Assembly: GCA_022448425.1 (NCBI GenBank)
Contig: JAKVCY010000195.1
Span: 1-64,000, forward strand
Reading direction: 5' to 3'
DNA from: Thalassotalea sp.
GTDB lineage: Bacteria; Pseudomonadota; Gammaproteobacteria; Enterobacterales; Alteromonadaceae
Length of the DNA stretch: 64,000 nucleotides
Shown here: in pieces, positions 1 through 8,956 of the stretch
Position numbering within the stretch: the stretch's first letter is position 1
Layout of the letters: every line of letters begins with the position of its first letter
The notes under the pieces: generated by a model
Databases searched by the model: none
What the model saw: the letters and a program-made list of their open reading frames with translations, nothing else
Told to the model about the DNA's origin: nothing
Program-made: the position numbers and the translations under genes

Positions 1-2
1 TT

Positions 3-149
3 GAAACGGTTGAAGCTTTCCATATGACTGGCAGTTCACATGATTGTGGGTCTAAATTTGGCTATATGAAGGCAAATGTAGATTATGCGATGAGACACCC
101 TGAACTTAAAGAGAGTTTCTTAGCGTACTTGAAGAGTTTAAATTTATAG
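3..149 (+). CDS. galU: UTP-glucose-1-phosphate uridylyltransferase, C-terminal end (partial)
   Basis: Only the last 48 codons are inside the window; the gene enters from the left edge in frame 3 and stops with TAG. The visible residues include the run HDCGSKFGYMKANVDYAMRH followed by PEL, which matches the C-terminal signature of bacterial GalU (DCGSKLGYM-type motif). GalU makes UDP-glucose from UTP and glucose-1-phosphate for envelope polysaccharides. galE, acting on the same nucleotide sugar, lies about 6 kb downstream, with sulfate-activation genes between them. Family assignment is good despite the short fragment. Confidence 0.85.
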   Translation, partial: ETVEAFHMTGSSHDCGSKFGYMKANVDYAMRHPELKESFLAYLKSLNL

Positions 150-306
150 CCATAACTGAGCTTGGCGCTAATAAAAGCTTTAGAAGCCCGTAAACATTCA
201 CATCGCAATCGCTAAAATAACCGAAAGTTATATGAAAGCAGATTGTTATATGGTTTAAGTAAACCTTCTATGCCAGAATAGTCTTAGTCAATTTTAAATT
301 AGTTTG

Positions 307-343
307 ACGCCTCACTAGTTTTTGCTGTACTAGATGAAGGCGT
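307..343 (+). promoter_or_regulatory. Imperfect hairpin in the cysD leader
   Basis: ACGCCT at 307-312 pairs with AGGCGT at 338-343, and an inner CTAG (315-318) with CTAG (330-333). The structure ends about 20 bases before the cysD start. No U-tract follows, so it is not a plain terminator. It may be a leader structure or chance. Confidence 0.25.
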
Positions 344-364
344 ATTTTAGTAGATAAAGAGCCA

Positions 365-1264
365 ATGAACTTAACACACTTACAAAAGCTTGAAGCGGAG
401 TCTATCCATATTATCCGAGAGGTAGCTGCTGAGTTTGATAAGCCAGTAATGCTTTACTCTGTCGGTAAAGATTCTGCCGTTTTACTTCATCTTGCCCGTA
501 AAGCTTTCGCACCGGGAAAAATTCCGTTTCCATTACTCCATGTCGACACAGACTGGAAATTCAAAGAGATGATTGCATTTCGCGATCACATGGCTGAAAA
601 GTATGGTTTTGAGCTATTAGTTCATAAGAATCCTGAATGTTTAGCCATGGGCATTAACCCATTTGATTTTGGTAGTGCGAAGCACACTGATGTCATGAAA
701 ACACAGGGTTTAAAGCAGGCACTAGATAAAGATCAATTTGATGCAGCTTTCGGTGGCGCTCGCCGCGATGAAGAGAAGTCACGTGCTAAAGAACGCGTTT
801 ACTCATTCCGTGATAAGAACCACCGCTGGGATCCAAAAAGTCAGCGCCCAGAGCTTTGGAATACTTACAACGGGAAAGTGAATAAAGGCGAGAGTATTCG
901 CGTATTTCCATTATCAAACTGGACTGAGCTAGATATTTGGCAATATATCTATCTAGAAAATATTGAAATTGTACCATTGTATCTCGCAGCAGAGCGTCCT
1001 GTTGTAGAGCGTGACGGTACACTTATCATGGTTGCCGATGACCGTATGCCGTTAGAAGACGGCGAAGAAGTGATGATGAAAAATGTTCGCTTCAGAACCT
1101 TGGGTTGCTACCCATTAACAGGAGCGGTTGAATCCGATGCTGCAACATTGCCAGACATTATTCAAGAGATGTTATTGACGAAAACTTCAGAGCGCCAAGG
1201 ACGTGTTATTGACCATGACTCGTCGGGCTCGATGGAGAAAAAGAAAATGGAAGGTTACTTCTAG
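365..1264 (+). CDS. cysD: Sulfate adenylyltransferase subunit 2
   Basis: The small catalytic subunit of ATP sulfurylase forms adenosine 5'-phosphosulfate (APS) from sulfate and ATP in the cytoplasm, with GTP hydrolysis by CysN driving the reaction. At 299 residues it is the usual length (about 300). The PP-loop SVGKDS is at residues 32-37, and the motif [15 protein letters not shown], characteristic of CysD, follows in the middle. The C-terminus [13 protein letters not shown] is also typical. It is followed after about 97 bases by cysN on the same strand, and the two are probably cotranscribed. Identity is very secure. Confidence 0.97.
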   Translation: MNLTHLQKLEAESIHIIREVAAEFDKPVMLYSVGKDSAVLLHLARKAFAPGKIPFPLLHVDTDWKFKEMIAFRDHMAEKYGFELLVHKNPECLAMGINPFDFGSAKHTDVMKTQGLKQALDKDQFDAAFGGARRDEEKSRAKERVYSFRDKNHRWDPKSQRPELWNTYNGKVNKGESIRVFPLSNWTELDIWQYIYLENIEIVPLYLAAERPVVERDGTLIMVADDRMPLEDGEEVMMKNVRFRTLGCYPLTGAVESDAATLPDIIQEMLLTKTSERQGRVIDHDSSGSMEKKKMEGYF

Positions 1265-1361
1265 CTCTTATTGTCAAGGCGCGTGTGGCTAACACATGTG
1301 TGGCTGTCTATTTCAGACAACTGATAAAGCAACGTCATTAATAATTTTGTAGGATAAAAAC

Positions 1362-2774
1362 ATGAGTCATCAATCAGACTTAATCGAAACAGATATTCAA
1401 GCGTACTTAAAGCAGCATGAAAATAAAGAGCTTGTACGTTTTCTAACGTGTGGCAGTGTAGACGATGGTAAAAGTACTTTAATCGGTCGACTGCTGCATG
1501 ACTCAAAAATGATCTTTGAAGATCAGCTAGCGGCGATTGAAAACGATAGCAAAAAATCGGGTACAACGGGTGATACCGTTGATTTGGCGCTACTTGTTGA
1601 CGGCCTTCAATCAGAGCGTGAGCAAGGGATTACAATTGACGTAGCATATCGTTACTTCTCTACCGATAAGCGTAAGTTTATCATTGCTGACACTCCTGGC
1701 CATGAGCAGTATACCCGTAATATGGCAACTGGTGCGTCTACTTGTGATCTTGCCATTATTTTAATTGATGCGCGTCGTGGCGTGCAGGTGCAAACCCGTC
1801 GTCACTCATTTATTTGTTCATTGCTTGGCATCAAACATGTTCTTGTTGCGGTTAACAAGATGGACTTGGTCGATTACGATCAAGACAGATATCAGCAAAT
1901 CAAGAAAGACTACCGAGAATTTGCAGAAGACTTAAACTTTGATGACGTGCGCTTTGTCCCGATTTCGGCATTAAACGGTGACAACGTTGTTGAAGAAAGC
2001 GAAAACATGGCTTGGTACCCAGGTGCAACCTTAATGAAGCTTTTAAATACCATTAAAGTTGAGCCAGCGAATCAGTTGAGTGAATTCCGCTTCCCAGTAC
2101 AGTATGTGAATCGTCCTCATCTTAACTTCCGTGGTTTTGCGGGCACTGTTGCGGCTGGGCAAGTGCGAATTGGTGACACCGTCGTTGCCTTACCATCTGG
2201 CAAAGAAAGTGAGGTTGCCTCTATTGTAACCTTTGACGGCGAGCTAGAGCGTGCTGAACAAGGCCAAGCGATCACGCTAACGCTAAAAGATGAAATAGAC
2301 ATAAGCCGTGGCGAGATGATCGTTCGCAAAGGTAGCTCTGTTGTATCTTCAAAAGAGTTTAATGCGTCTATCGTTTGGATGCATGATGACGCATTAGAAA
2401 CCGGAAGAGAATATTACATCAAACACGGTACGAAATTGACGACGGGTCATGTAACTAAAGTAGTTAATCGAACTGACGTTAATACGATGGAAAAAACTGA
2501 AGCGACGAGTTTAGGGTTGAACGAAATTGGCTCAGTTGATTTTGAGGCAGCAGAAGTGCTTCACTTTGACCCATATGATGTAAATCCTGACACAGGTGCG
2601 TTTATTATTATTGATCGTTTGAGTAACATTACCGTCGGTGCAGGTATGATTTATCATGCGACAGAAAAGGTGGATGCACAAACCTATTCTGCGTTTGAAA
2701 TTGAGTTTAATGCGCTAGTACGCAAACATTTCCCGCATTGGGGTGCTCGCGATATTTCTAAACTTTTCTCATAA
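1362..2774 (+). CDS. cysN: Sulfate adenylyltransferase subunit 1 (GTPase)
   Basis: The GTPase subunit of ATP sulfurylase. It has an EF-Tu-like fold: P-loop GSVDDGKST at residues 31-39, G3 motif DTPGH at 110-114 and G4 motif NKMD at 165-168, followed by two beta-barrel domains. Its 470 residues match stand-alone CysN; there is no fused APS kinase, in line with the separate cysC downstream. An ATG preceded by TAGGATAAAA sets the start. An intrinsic terminator follows at 2839-2884, so cysDN appears to form a transcription unit apart from the permease-cysC group. Confidence 0.97.
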   Translation: MSHQSDLIETDIQAYLKQHENKELVRFLTCGSVDDGKSTLIGRLLHDSKMIFEDQLAAIENDSKKSGTTGDTVDLALLVDGLQSEREQGITIDVAYRYFSTDKRKFIIADTPGHEQYTRNMATGASTCDLAIILIDARRGVQVQTRRHSFICSLLGIKHVLVAVNKMDLVDYDQDRYQQIKKDYREFAEDLNFDDVRFVPISALNGDNVVEESENMAWYPGATLMKLLNTIKVEPANQLSEFRFPVQYVNRPHLNFRGFAGTVAAGQVRIGDTVVALPSGKESEVASIVTFDGELERAEQGQAITLTLKDEIDISRGEMIVRKGSSVVSSKEFNASIVWMHDDALETGREYYIKHGTKLTTGHVTKVVNRTDVNTMEKTEATSLGLNEIGSVDFEAAEVLHFDPYDVNPDTGAFIIIDRLSNITVGAGMIYHATEKVDAQTYSAFEIEFNALVRKHFPHWGARDISKLFS

Positions 2775-2838
2775 GTTTAGCCATTTGATTAAATATCGAC
2801 GCTAAACCTCATAAGTAATCGCTAAGCTAAACCCAATA

Positions 2839-2884
2839 GTTAAGTCGCTTGATTGACCTTTTTCATTAAGCGTCTTAACTTTTT
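2839..2884 (+). terminator. Intrinsic terminator after cysN
   Basis: GTTAAGTCGCTT (2839-2850) pairs with AAGCGTCTTAAC (2868-2879) with one mismatch, followed by a run of T at 2880-2884. It separates cysDN from the permease gene. Confidence 0.7.
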
Positions 2885-3001
2885 AGAGATGACAAAAAAT
2901 AAAAAGACTACCTTTAATTACTTGCCCACCGTGGATGGATAGGTGATAGTAAGTGATTAAGGAATATGCAAAATAAAACTAACGCATAGAGAGAACTTCT
3001 T

Positions 3002-4732
3002 ATGACAGCAATGCAATGGTTTATGCTCGCTGTTTTTATAACGACCTTCCTCGGGCTGATCAAATATCAGCAAATTCCCGAGCGTATCTTTTTTGCCGCT
3101 ACCTTACTTTGTTTGTCGGTATCACTTGTTGATACGAGAGATGTATTGGCAAATGCAGTTAACCCAGGGCTCGTATCCTTAGTACTACTTGTTTTGTGCT
3201 CGTTTGCATTTGAGCGGACAAGCTTACTTCGCAAACTCTCAAATATTTTAATCAGTGGGTCGAAAGTAAAGTCGGTGCTAAGAACCTTGTTAAGTGCAGC
3301 ATTTGCATCTGCAATTATGAACAATACTGCGGTTGTTGCTAGCCTTATTAATACGATTAAGAATAATACGCTAATTAACCCTGGCAAATTACTATTACCA
3401 TTGTCTTTCGTCTCAATCCTCGGTGGTACACTTACCTTGGTGGGCACCTCAACTAACTTGCTAGTGAACAGTATGTACATCGAGCAAGGGAATGAGTCTT
3501 TACAGTTTTTTGACTTTACCTTAGTTGGTTTAACCGCATTGGGGGTCTGTTTTTTTGTTATTCTGCTTCGCCTCCCTAGTTTGCCCAATATTGCTAAAGA
3601 GGCACTTCAAAGCAAAGAATACTTACTTGAAGCAGAAGTATCTGAAGGCTCTGCGCTTATAGGTAAAACAGTTGAAGAGAATGGACTGCGCAACCTAGAT
3701 TCTATCTTCTTAGTAGAGGTGTTTCGTCGCGGTCGCCTGATTTCTCCCGTAACACCCGAAGAAGTGTTGCAACTTAAAGATAAACTCATTTTTTCAGGCG
3801 ATATCTCTAAAGTAAAAACGTTGCAACAGTTTGACGGTTTAACATTGTTTGCTGAGCAGGACGGTTTACTTAGAGATAACTTGACTGAAGTCGTCATAAA
3901 GCCTGACTCATCCGTTATTGGTAAAAGTCTTAAGAGTGCAGGTTTTCGTGCTCGGTTTGACTCCGCCGTTGTCGCAATTCGACGAGAGGGGGCTACGCTC
4001 TCCGGAAAATTGGGTGAAATAGCCATCCATTCTGGAGACTTTCTTGTATTAGCTGTTGGTAAAGACTTCAGCTCTCGTACCAACTTATCAAAGAACTTTT
4101 ATATTCTTTCTGGTCACAAGCCCGACAATATGCTTTCAGGCTGGCGTGACAAGCTGACGATTTTCGGCTTTTTTACCAGCATAGGTCTATCGGTTTTTAC
4201 TGAGCTATCGCTGCTTAAATGTTTAATGTTCTACGTGTCTATATTGATATTTACAGGCGCATTGACGATTAACGAAATTAAACGACGCTTTCCGCTTGAG
4301 ATTTGGATGATCGTACTCAGCGCGCTTACCTTGGCGAAAGCGATGGAAAATAGCGGCTTGGCTGATTTACTCGCGCAGAACGTAGAGACGTTAATAGATG
4401 GCAAGAGTATTTATGTCGCTTTTGTATTGATATTTGTGTTGACCTTAGTCGTTACAGAACTGGTTACCAACAATGCCGCTGCCGCATTAATTTTTCCCAT
4501 CGCTTACAATATGGCACTTGGTCTGGACGCTAATCCTATTCCTTTCGTTATGGCGGTTGCTTTTGCTGCAAGTGGTAGTTTTATAAGTCCATACGGCTAC
4601 CAAACCAATGTTATGGTTTTTAACGCTGGTAATTATCGCTTACTCGATTTCCTTAAATACGGCGTGCCCGTCTCTATTACCTATACGTGCGTAGTGTTAG
4701 TGATGATACCGCTGATTTTTCCATTTTATTAA
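3002..4732 (+). CDS. SLC13/DASS-type permease with two RCK_C domains, probable sulfate transporter
   Basis: A 576-residue integral membrane protein. Hydrophobic helices fill residues 1-190 and about 380-576. Between them lie two soluble repeats of the TrkA-C (RCK_C) type, near 200-275 and 290-360, each with the pattern IGKxxxxxGxR. This helix-RCK_C-RCK_C-helix order is that of the SAC1-like branch of the SLC13 family, many members of which carry sulfate. The motif VGTSTNLLVN near residue 157 and its counterpart SPYGYQTNVMV near 530 are the paired substrate/sodium-site signatures. Its place between cysN and cysC supports sulfate uptake; this is inference from context. The RBS-like GAGAGAAC precedes the ATG. 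Confidence 0.88.
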   Translation: MTAMQWFMLAVFITTFLGLIKYQQIPERIFFAATLLCLSVSLVDTRDVLANAVNPGLVSLVLLVLCSFAFERTSLLRKLSNILISGSKVKSVLRTLLSAAFASAIMNNTAVVASLINTIKNNTLINPGKLLLPLSFVSILGGTLTLVGTSTNLLVNSMYIEQGNESLQFFDFTLVGLTALGVCFFVILLRLPSLPNIAKEALQSKEYLLEAEVSEGSALIGKTVEENGLRNLDSIFLVEVFRRGRLISPVTPEEVLQLKDKLIFSGDISKVKTLQQFDGLTLFAEQDGLLRDNLTEVVIKPDSSVIGKSLKSAGFRARFDSAVVAIRREGATLSGKLGEIAIHSGDFLVLAVGKDFSSRTNLSKNFYILSGHKPDNMLSGWRDKLTIFGFFTSIGLSVFTELSLLKCLMFYVSILIFTGALTINEIKRRFPLEIWMIVLSALTLAKAMENSGLADLLAQNVETLIDGKSIYVAFVLIFVLTLVVTELVTNNAAAALIFPIAYNMALGLDANPIPFVMAVAFAASGSFISPYGYQTNVMVFNAGNYRLLDFLKYGVPVSITYTCVVLVMIPLIFPFY

Positions 4733-4749
4733 TGGTGTAAAACAAACAC

Positions 4750-5355
4750 ATGAAAACTGAAAATACAGTTTGGCATCAAACGAATGTCACTAAAGTACAA
4801 CGTGCAACGCTCAAGCAACAAAAGCCATGCTTGCTTTGGTATACGGGCTTAAGTGGCTCAGGTAAATCAACGGTCGCTAATGCAGTTGATGCCTTGCTAT
4901 TTGAACGAGGCCATCATAGTTACTTGCTCGATGGCGATAATGTGAGACATGGTCTGAATGGCGATCTTGGCTTCAGTGACACAGACCGTATTGAAAATAT
5001 TCGTCGTATTAGTGAAGTATCTAAACTCTTTATCGATTCAGGTTTAATCGTATCAACAGCATTTATCTCCCCCTTCGCACAAGACAGAGCGATGGCACGT
5101 GATTTACTCGAAGACGGAGAGTTTATCGAGGTATATATCGATACACCTATTGAAGTCTGTGAACAAAGAGATCCTAAAGGTCTTTACAAGAAGGCTCGTG
5201 CAGGTGAGATAAAAGACTTTACTGGTATTGACTCGGCTTACGATGTGCCTGAAGAACCAGAAGTACATATTGAAACGGCAAAATACACTATAGAAGAGTG
5301 TGCCCAACAAATTGTTAGCCATTTAGAGCAAAACGGATATTTAGGAGCAAAATAA
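4750..5355 (+). CDS. cysC: Adenylylsulfate kinase
   Basis: APS kinase phosphorylates APS to PAPS, the donor for PAPS reductase and for sulfotransferases. The P-loop GLSGSGKST is at residues 33-41, followed by [10 protein letters not shown], the APS-binding signature, and by FISPFAQDR. The 201 residues equal the E. coli enzyme's length. It lies 17 bases after the permease, and its stop codon overlaps the next start (TAATG), so permease, cysC and the DHH gene look like one translationally coupled operon. Confidence 0.97.
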   Translation: MKTENTVWHQTNVTKVQRATLKQQKPCLLWYTGLSGSGKSTVANAVDALLFERGHHSYLLDGDNVRHGLNGDLGFSDTDRIENIRRISEVSKLFIDSGLIVSTAFISPFAQDRAMARDLLEDGEFIEVYIDTPIEVCEQRDPKGLYKKARAGEIKDFTGIDSAYDVPEEPEVHIETAKYTIEECAQQIVSHLEQNGYLGAK

Positions 5356-6311
5356 TGCATTACGACGTATTTAATGGTGATGCAGATGGTATTCTAGCGC
5401 TCGTTCAATTGAGGCTTACTGACCCCAAAGAAAGCCAGTTGATTACAGGTGTCAAACGCGACATTTCTTTGTTAAAGCGTGTAGATTTAGAGCAAGCTAG
5501 CTCGGTTACTGTGTTAGATATATCGATGGAAAAGAACCAAGAAGCGTTATCTTCTCTGCTCGACAATAAAGTACCTGTTTTCTATGTCGACCATCATCGT
5601 AGTGGCGAGATCTCTGCAAGTGAATACCTATCAGCAAATATCGACCTAGATGCTAACACATGTACTAGTTTACTTGTTAATGAATACCTAAATGGCGCTC
5701 ATTATTTATGGGCAATTGCTGCCGCATTTGGTGACAATATGACAGCTTCTGCAATAGCACTTGCCGAGAAGCATCAAGTAAATGAAGACGATCAAAGATT
5801 TTTAAAAGACTTAGGTATTTACGTTAATTACAACGGCTATGGACGTACAGTCGACGATTTGCACTTTAGGTCAGAAGCGCTATACCGGTTACTCGTTAAA
5901 TACGCTAACCCACTTGAACTTCGCGAGGATAAATCCTCAGTGTTTTATCAGCTAGAAGCGGCTTATCAGCAAGATATGGCGAAAGCAGCTGATGCTCAAG
6001 TACATTTCTCTACGCCGGTTGCTAAAGTACTGGAGCTGCCTGATGAGGCTTGGGCAAGACGTGTCTCTGGTGTCTATGGCAACCAATTAGCTAATGAAGC
6101 ACCTGATACAGCACACGGTGTATTAACACTAAATGCTGATGCAACATACACAGTTAGCGTTAGAGCACCACTGAACAATAAACAAGGTGCGGACAAAGTG
6201 GTTTGTCAGTTTGAAACTGGAGGCGGGCGAGCTGCTGCCGCAGGTATCAATGCGCTGGCAGAAAATGAGTTGCAGCGCTTTATTGACACATTAGCAAGCT
6301 ACTATAGTTAG
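5355..6311 (+). CDS. DHH/DHHA1-family phosphoesterase, candidate PAP phosphatase
   Basis: A 318-residue cytoplasmic protein with DHH-family motifs: NGDADG at residues 7-12 (motif I), the aspartate of VLDIS at 55 (motif II), the DHH triad at 79-81, and a C-terminal DHHA1-like GGGRAAAAG at 289-297, where the usual histidine after GGG is arginine. DHH/DHHA1 enzymes such as NrnA cleave nanoRNA or dephosphorylate 3'-phosphoadenosine 5'-phosphate (PAP). Its start overlaps the cysC stop by one base, so it is probably made together with APS kinase. PAP removal, a job done by CysQ elsewhere, is therefore a reasonable but unproven role. Other DHH substrates remain possible. Confidence 0.8.
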   Translation: MHYDVFNGDADGILALVQLRLTDPKESQLITGVKRDISLLKRVDLEQASSVTVLDISMEKNQEALSSLLDNKVPVFYVDHHRSGEISASEYLSANIDLDANTCTSLLVNEYLNGAHYLWAIAAAFGDNMTASAIALAEKHQVNEDDQRFLKDLGIYVNYNGYGRTVDDLHFRSEALYRLLVKYANPLELREDKSSVFYQLEAAYQQDMAKAADAQVHFSTPVAKVLELPDEAWARRVSGVYGNQLANEAPDTAHGVLTLNADATYTVSVRAPLNNKQGADKVVCQFETGGGRAAAAGINALAENELQRFIDTLASYYS

Positions 6312-6352
6312 TATTGTTTTTGAAAGGTTATCAGAGTATTTACGAGGAACGT

Positions 6353-7360
6353 ATGAGCTTATTATTAACAGGTGGAATGGGGTACATAGGCAGTCACACA
6401 GTTGTGCAGTTGTTGGATCTGGGACAAGACGTTGTTATTTTAGATAACTTGTCAAATGCCTCTGAGAAAGTACTCGAGAGAATTGAAGAAATTACAGGTA
6501 AACAGCCATTGTTTGTCAAAGGTGATATTTGTAATCGTGATGATCTTAATAGGGTATTTACAGAGCACCAGATTGACGCAGTCATTCATTTTGCAGGTTT
6601 GAAAGCTGTGGGTGAATCAAATGAGATTCCGCTTAGCTATTATCACAACAACGTCAGTGGCTCGGTAACGTTGTTTCAAGCAATGGCTGATCACAATGTT
6701 AAGCAATTGGTGTTTAGCTCATCAGCTACTGTGTATGGTGAGCATAACCTGTCTCCACTTATTGAAACCATGCCAACATCAGCCACGAACCCTTATGGCA
6801 AAACCAAGTTAATGATTGAAAACATCTTATTTGATTTAGCCAAAAGCGATAGTGAATGGTCAATTATCAATCTACGCTATTTCAATCCAATTGGCGCACA
6901 TGCCTCTGGTTTGATTGGTGAAAATCCTAATGGTATCCCAAATAACTTGCTGCCTTATGTCGCACAGGTTGCAGTAGGACGTTTAGAGCTGTTAAGTGTA
7001 TTCGGTGATGACTACGACACACCTGATGGTACGGGTGTACGAGACTACATTCATGTTGTGGACTTAGCCAATGGTCATGTAAAAGCACTGGAAAAGTTAA
7101 GCGCACTATCGGGCTGCTATGCCATTAATTTGGGAACGGGTAACGGCACTTCAGTACTTGAGATCGTAAATACTTTCTCGTCTGTTTGTGGGCATGAAAT
7201 TCCTTATCAAGTAGTGCCTAGGCGTGCAGGCGATATTGCGACTGTATTTGCTAACGCTGAGAAAGCGAGATCGCTATTAGGGTGGCAAGCGGAATACGAT
7301 CTCAATACCATGATTGAAGATACCTGGCGTTGGCAGTCAAGTAACCCTGAAGGGTACTAG
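6353..7360 (+). CDS. galE: UDP-glucose 4-epimerase
   Basis: Interconverts UDP-glucose and UDP-galactose with bound NAD. The extended-SDR features are all present: GGMGYIGSHT at residues 7-16, catalytic Ser124 in the SSS-A-T motif, and the Tyr148-Gly-Lys-Thr-Lys152 pair. I chose the ATG at 6353 because GAGGAAC lies just upstream and the protein then has 335 residues (E. coli 338); the open frame extends upstream to a TTG at 6314, which would add 13 unconserved residues. It sits 41 bases after the DHH gene and is followed by a strong terminator. Confidence 0.96.
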   Translation: MSLLLTGGMGYIGSHTVVQLLDLGQDVVILDNLSNASEKVLERIEEITGKQPLFVKGDICNRDDLNRVFTEHQIDAVIHFAGLKAVGESNEIPLSYYHNNVSGSVTLFQAMADHNVKQLVFSSSATVYGEHNLSPLIETMPTSATNPYGKTKLMIENILFDLAKSDSEWSIINLRYFNPIGAHASGLIGENPNGIPNNLLPYVAQVAVGRLELLSVFGDDYDTPDGTGVRDYIHVVDLANGHVKALEKLSALSGCYAINLGTGNGTSVLEIVNTFSSVCGHEIPYQVVPRRAGDIATVFANAEKARSLLGWQAEYDLNTMIEDTWRWQSSNPEGY

Positions 7361-7417
7361 TAGTTCGCTGCTAGAAAAGGGTTGGATAGACTCAACTGTT
7401 TATTAAATTATCGTATA

Positions 7418-7449
7418 TAAAAAAACGCTAGCTAGGCTAGCGTTTTTTT
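7418..7449. terminator. Bidirectional intrinsic terminator between galE and the EAL/HDOD gene
   Basis: AAAAACGCTAGC (7421-7432), loop TAG, and GCTAGCGTTTTT (7436-7447) form a perfect hairpin with a T-run on one side and an A-run on the other. It serves two convergent genes. Confidence 0.9.
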
Positions 7450-7489
7450 ATTGATGTTGCTTTTAGTACATATGACTAAAAGCTCGTAT

Positions 7490-8710
7490 TTAAGTCACTT
7501 GCTGGGCCTGTTCATCTGACCAAGCAAGCGCTTCATTGTAAGCTTCTACGATTTGCTCTTTCTCTAGCTGTAGCTTTTCCATCACGATAGCAGTTTTGTC
7601 CCACTCCGCGTGTTCAATAAGCTCTACGAGCTTAATAAGCGCGGCCATAACACCTTTGCGAGTGAGTAGCGGATCTTTTATCTCATGAGCTAACGGTAGC
7701 TTTTCCATAATGCTTTCAAGGCTTTCGTCGAGTATCGCATCTATCATCGATAATAAGCCTGTTAAAAACGCGAGTGACGTGTCCAGTGGAGCATTCATTT
7801 TGCCTGCTACTTGCTCGCAGAACTTGGCACGTGTCATAGCCATGTTAATGAGCTCTGTCGGCTTATCTGGGTTTACGTTTGCCGCAAACATTAAACCAAG
7901 GAATCGTTTTAACTCAGCCGAACCGAGAATAACCAGGGCTTGCTTGATCGTTGAAATCTCACTAGCACGCTTAAACATTGCTGAGTTTGCATAACGCAAT
8001 AATTTATATGACAGAGAGACATCGCGCTCAAAGACCGATGTAATACTCGCTAAATCCATCTCTGGTTTGCTCGTCTCGTATAAGAGCTCTGCCATAGCCA
8101 TTTGAGAGGGAGAAAGATTCTTAGCCTTTACCATTTCAGGTTTAGAGAAGAAGAATCCTTGAAAGTACTCAAAGCCTAATTCTAGGGCTTGATTGTACTC
8201 TTCGTGAGTCTCAACTTTCTCGGCGAGTAATTGGATATGAGGGAACTTCTCTATCGCTTGTTTGATTTGTTTGATTTCATCAACGCCAGTGGCCTGTAAA
8301 TCGATTTTGATGATTTTAACGTATGGATAAAAATGAGCCCAAACGCCTTGGTGTTCGTAGTCATCTAAAGCTAGAGTGTAGCCTTTTTCGTATAAATCTT
8401 TACACAGCGCCAATAACTTCTTACCGGGCTTAACCGTCTCCAGTATTTCAATTACGACTTCTTCATTGGTAAGCATCCCAGCGTAGCCTTTAATCAGTGT
8501 ATCGAGAGTAAAGTTGATGAACGCAGGTTTATTGCCAGTAAATTCATGAATCCCCATATTGAATTTACTTGCTTCAATCATCTTACTGGTGGCTTCATCA
8601 CCATCAATATCTGGGAAAATATTGTCGATGCTATCCCTAAATAAAAGCTCATAAGCGAAGAGGTTTTTGTTTTTATCTAAAATGGGCTGTCTGGCCGCAT
8701 AAAAATACAT
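7490..8710 (-). CDS. EAL-HDOD signalling protein (CdgJ/YuxH type)
   Basis: About 406 residues: an N-terminal EAL-like domain (about 1-195) and a C-terminal HDOD domain (about 200-385). The EAL part keeps YELLFRD, INFT, EILE, LDDYEHQG, the lysine of KIIKIDL, AEKVET and QGFFFSKP, so most metal- and c-di-GMP-contacting positions are there, although the first motif reads ELL rather than EAL. Vibrio CdgJ has this architecture and is reported as a c-di-GMP phosphodiesterase acting on motility. The ATG at 8710 is preferred over an upstream TTG at 8731, because family members begin close to the F-Y-A-A-R-Q-P-I-L sequence. Activity here is inferred. Confidence 0.87.
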   Translation of the reverse strand: MYFYAARQPILDKNKNLFAYELLFRDSIDNIFPDIDGDEATSKMIEASKFNMGIHEFTGNKPAFINFTLDTLIKGYAGMLTNEEVVIEILETVKPGKKLLALCKDLYEKGYTLALDDYEHQGVWAHFYPYVKIIKIDLQATGVDEIKQIKQAIEKFPHIQLLAEKVETHEEYNQALELGFEYFQGFFFSKPEMVKAKNLSPSQMAMAELLYETSKPEMDLASITSVFERDVSLSYKLLRYANSAMFKRASEISTIKQALVILGSAELKRFLGLMFAANVNPDKPTELINMAMTRAKFCEQVAGKMNAPLDTSLAFLTGLLSMIDAILDESLESIMEKLPLAHEIKDPLLTRKGVMAALIKLVELIEHAEWDKTAIVMEKLQLEKEQIVEAYNEALAWSDEQAQQVT

Positions 8711-8956
8711 AGAGTACAAAATCCTTGTCAAATTGCCGTTATTATTTATCTGGCTTTTTGGTCAAGCTATGAAGTGTTATCTTCGTTAAGTGAAAACGCA
8801 ACGTTATAACACAGTACAGCGTTTAGTTTTAACTAGTCACTATAATTTAATCGATTCTATTTAGCTAATAAATTATCGTAAAGATTGGCTTTGCAATCTC
8901 ACTTGGTTCTGTATGTTGCCCAGTCTTTTGTTATTAAGTATTTATCAAACGTTTTG

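Noticed and set aside
3067..4083. Long antisense open frames inside the permease gene
   Set aside because: Shadows of a strongly supported membrane-protein gene; Ser/Thr-rich translations without motifs.
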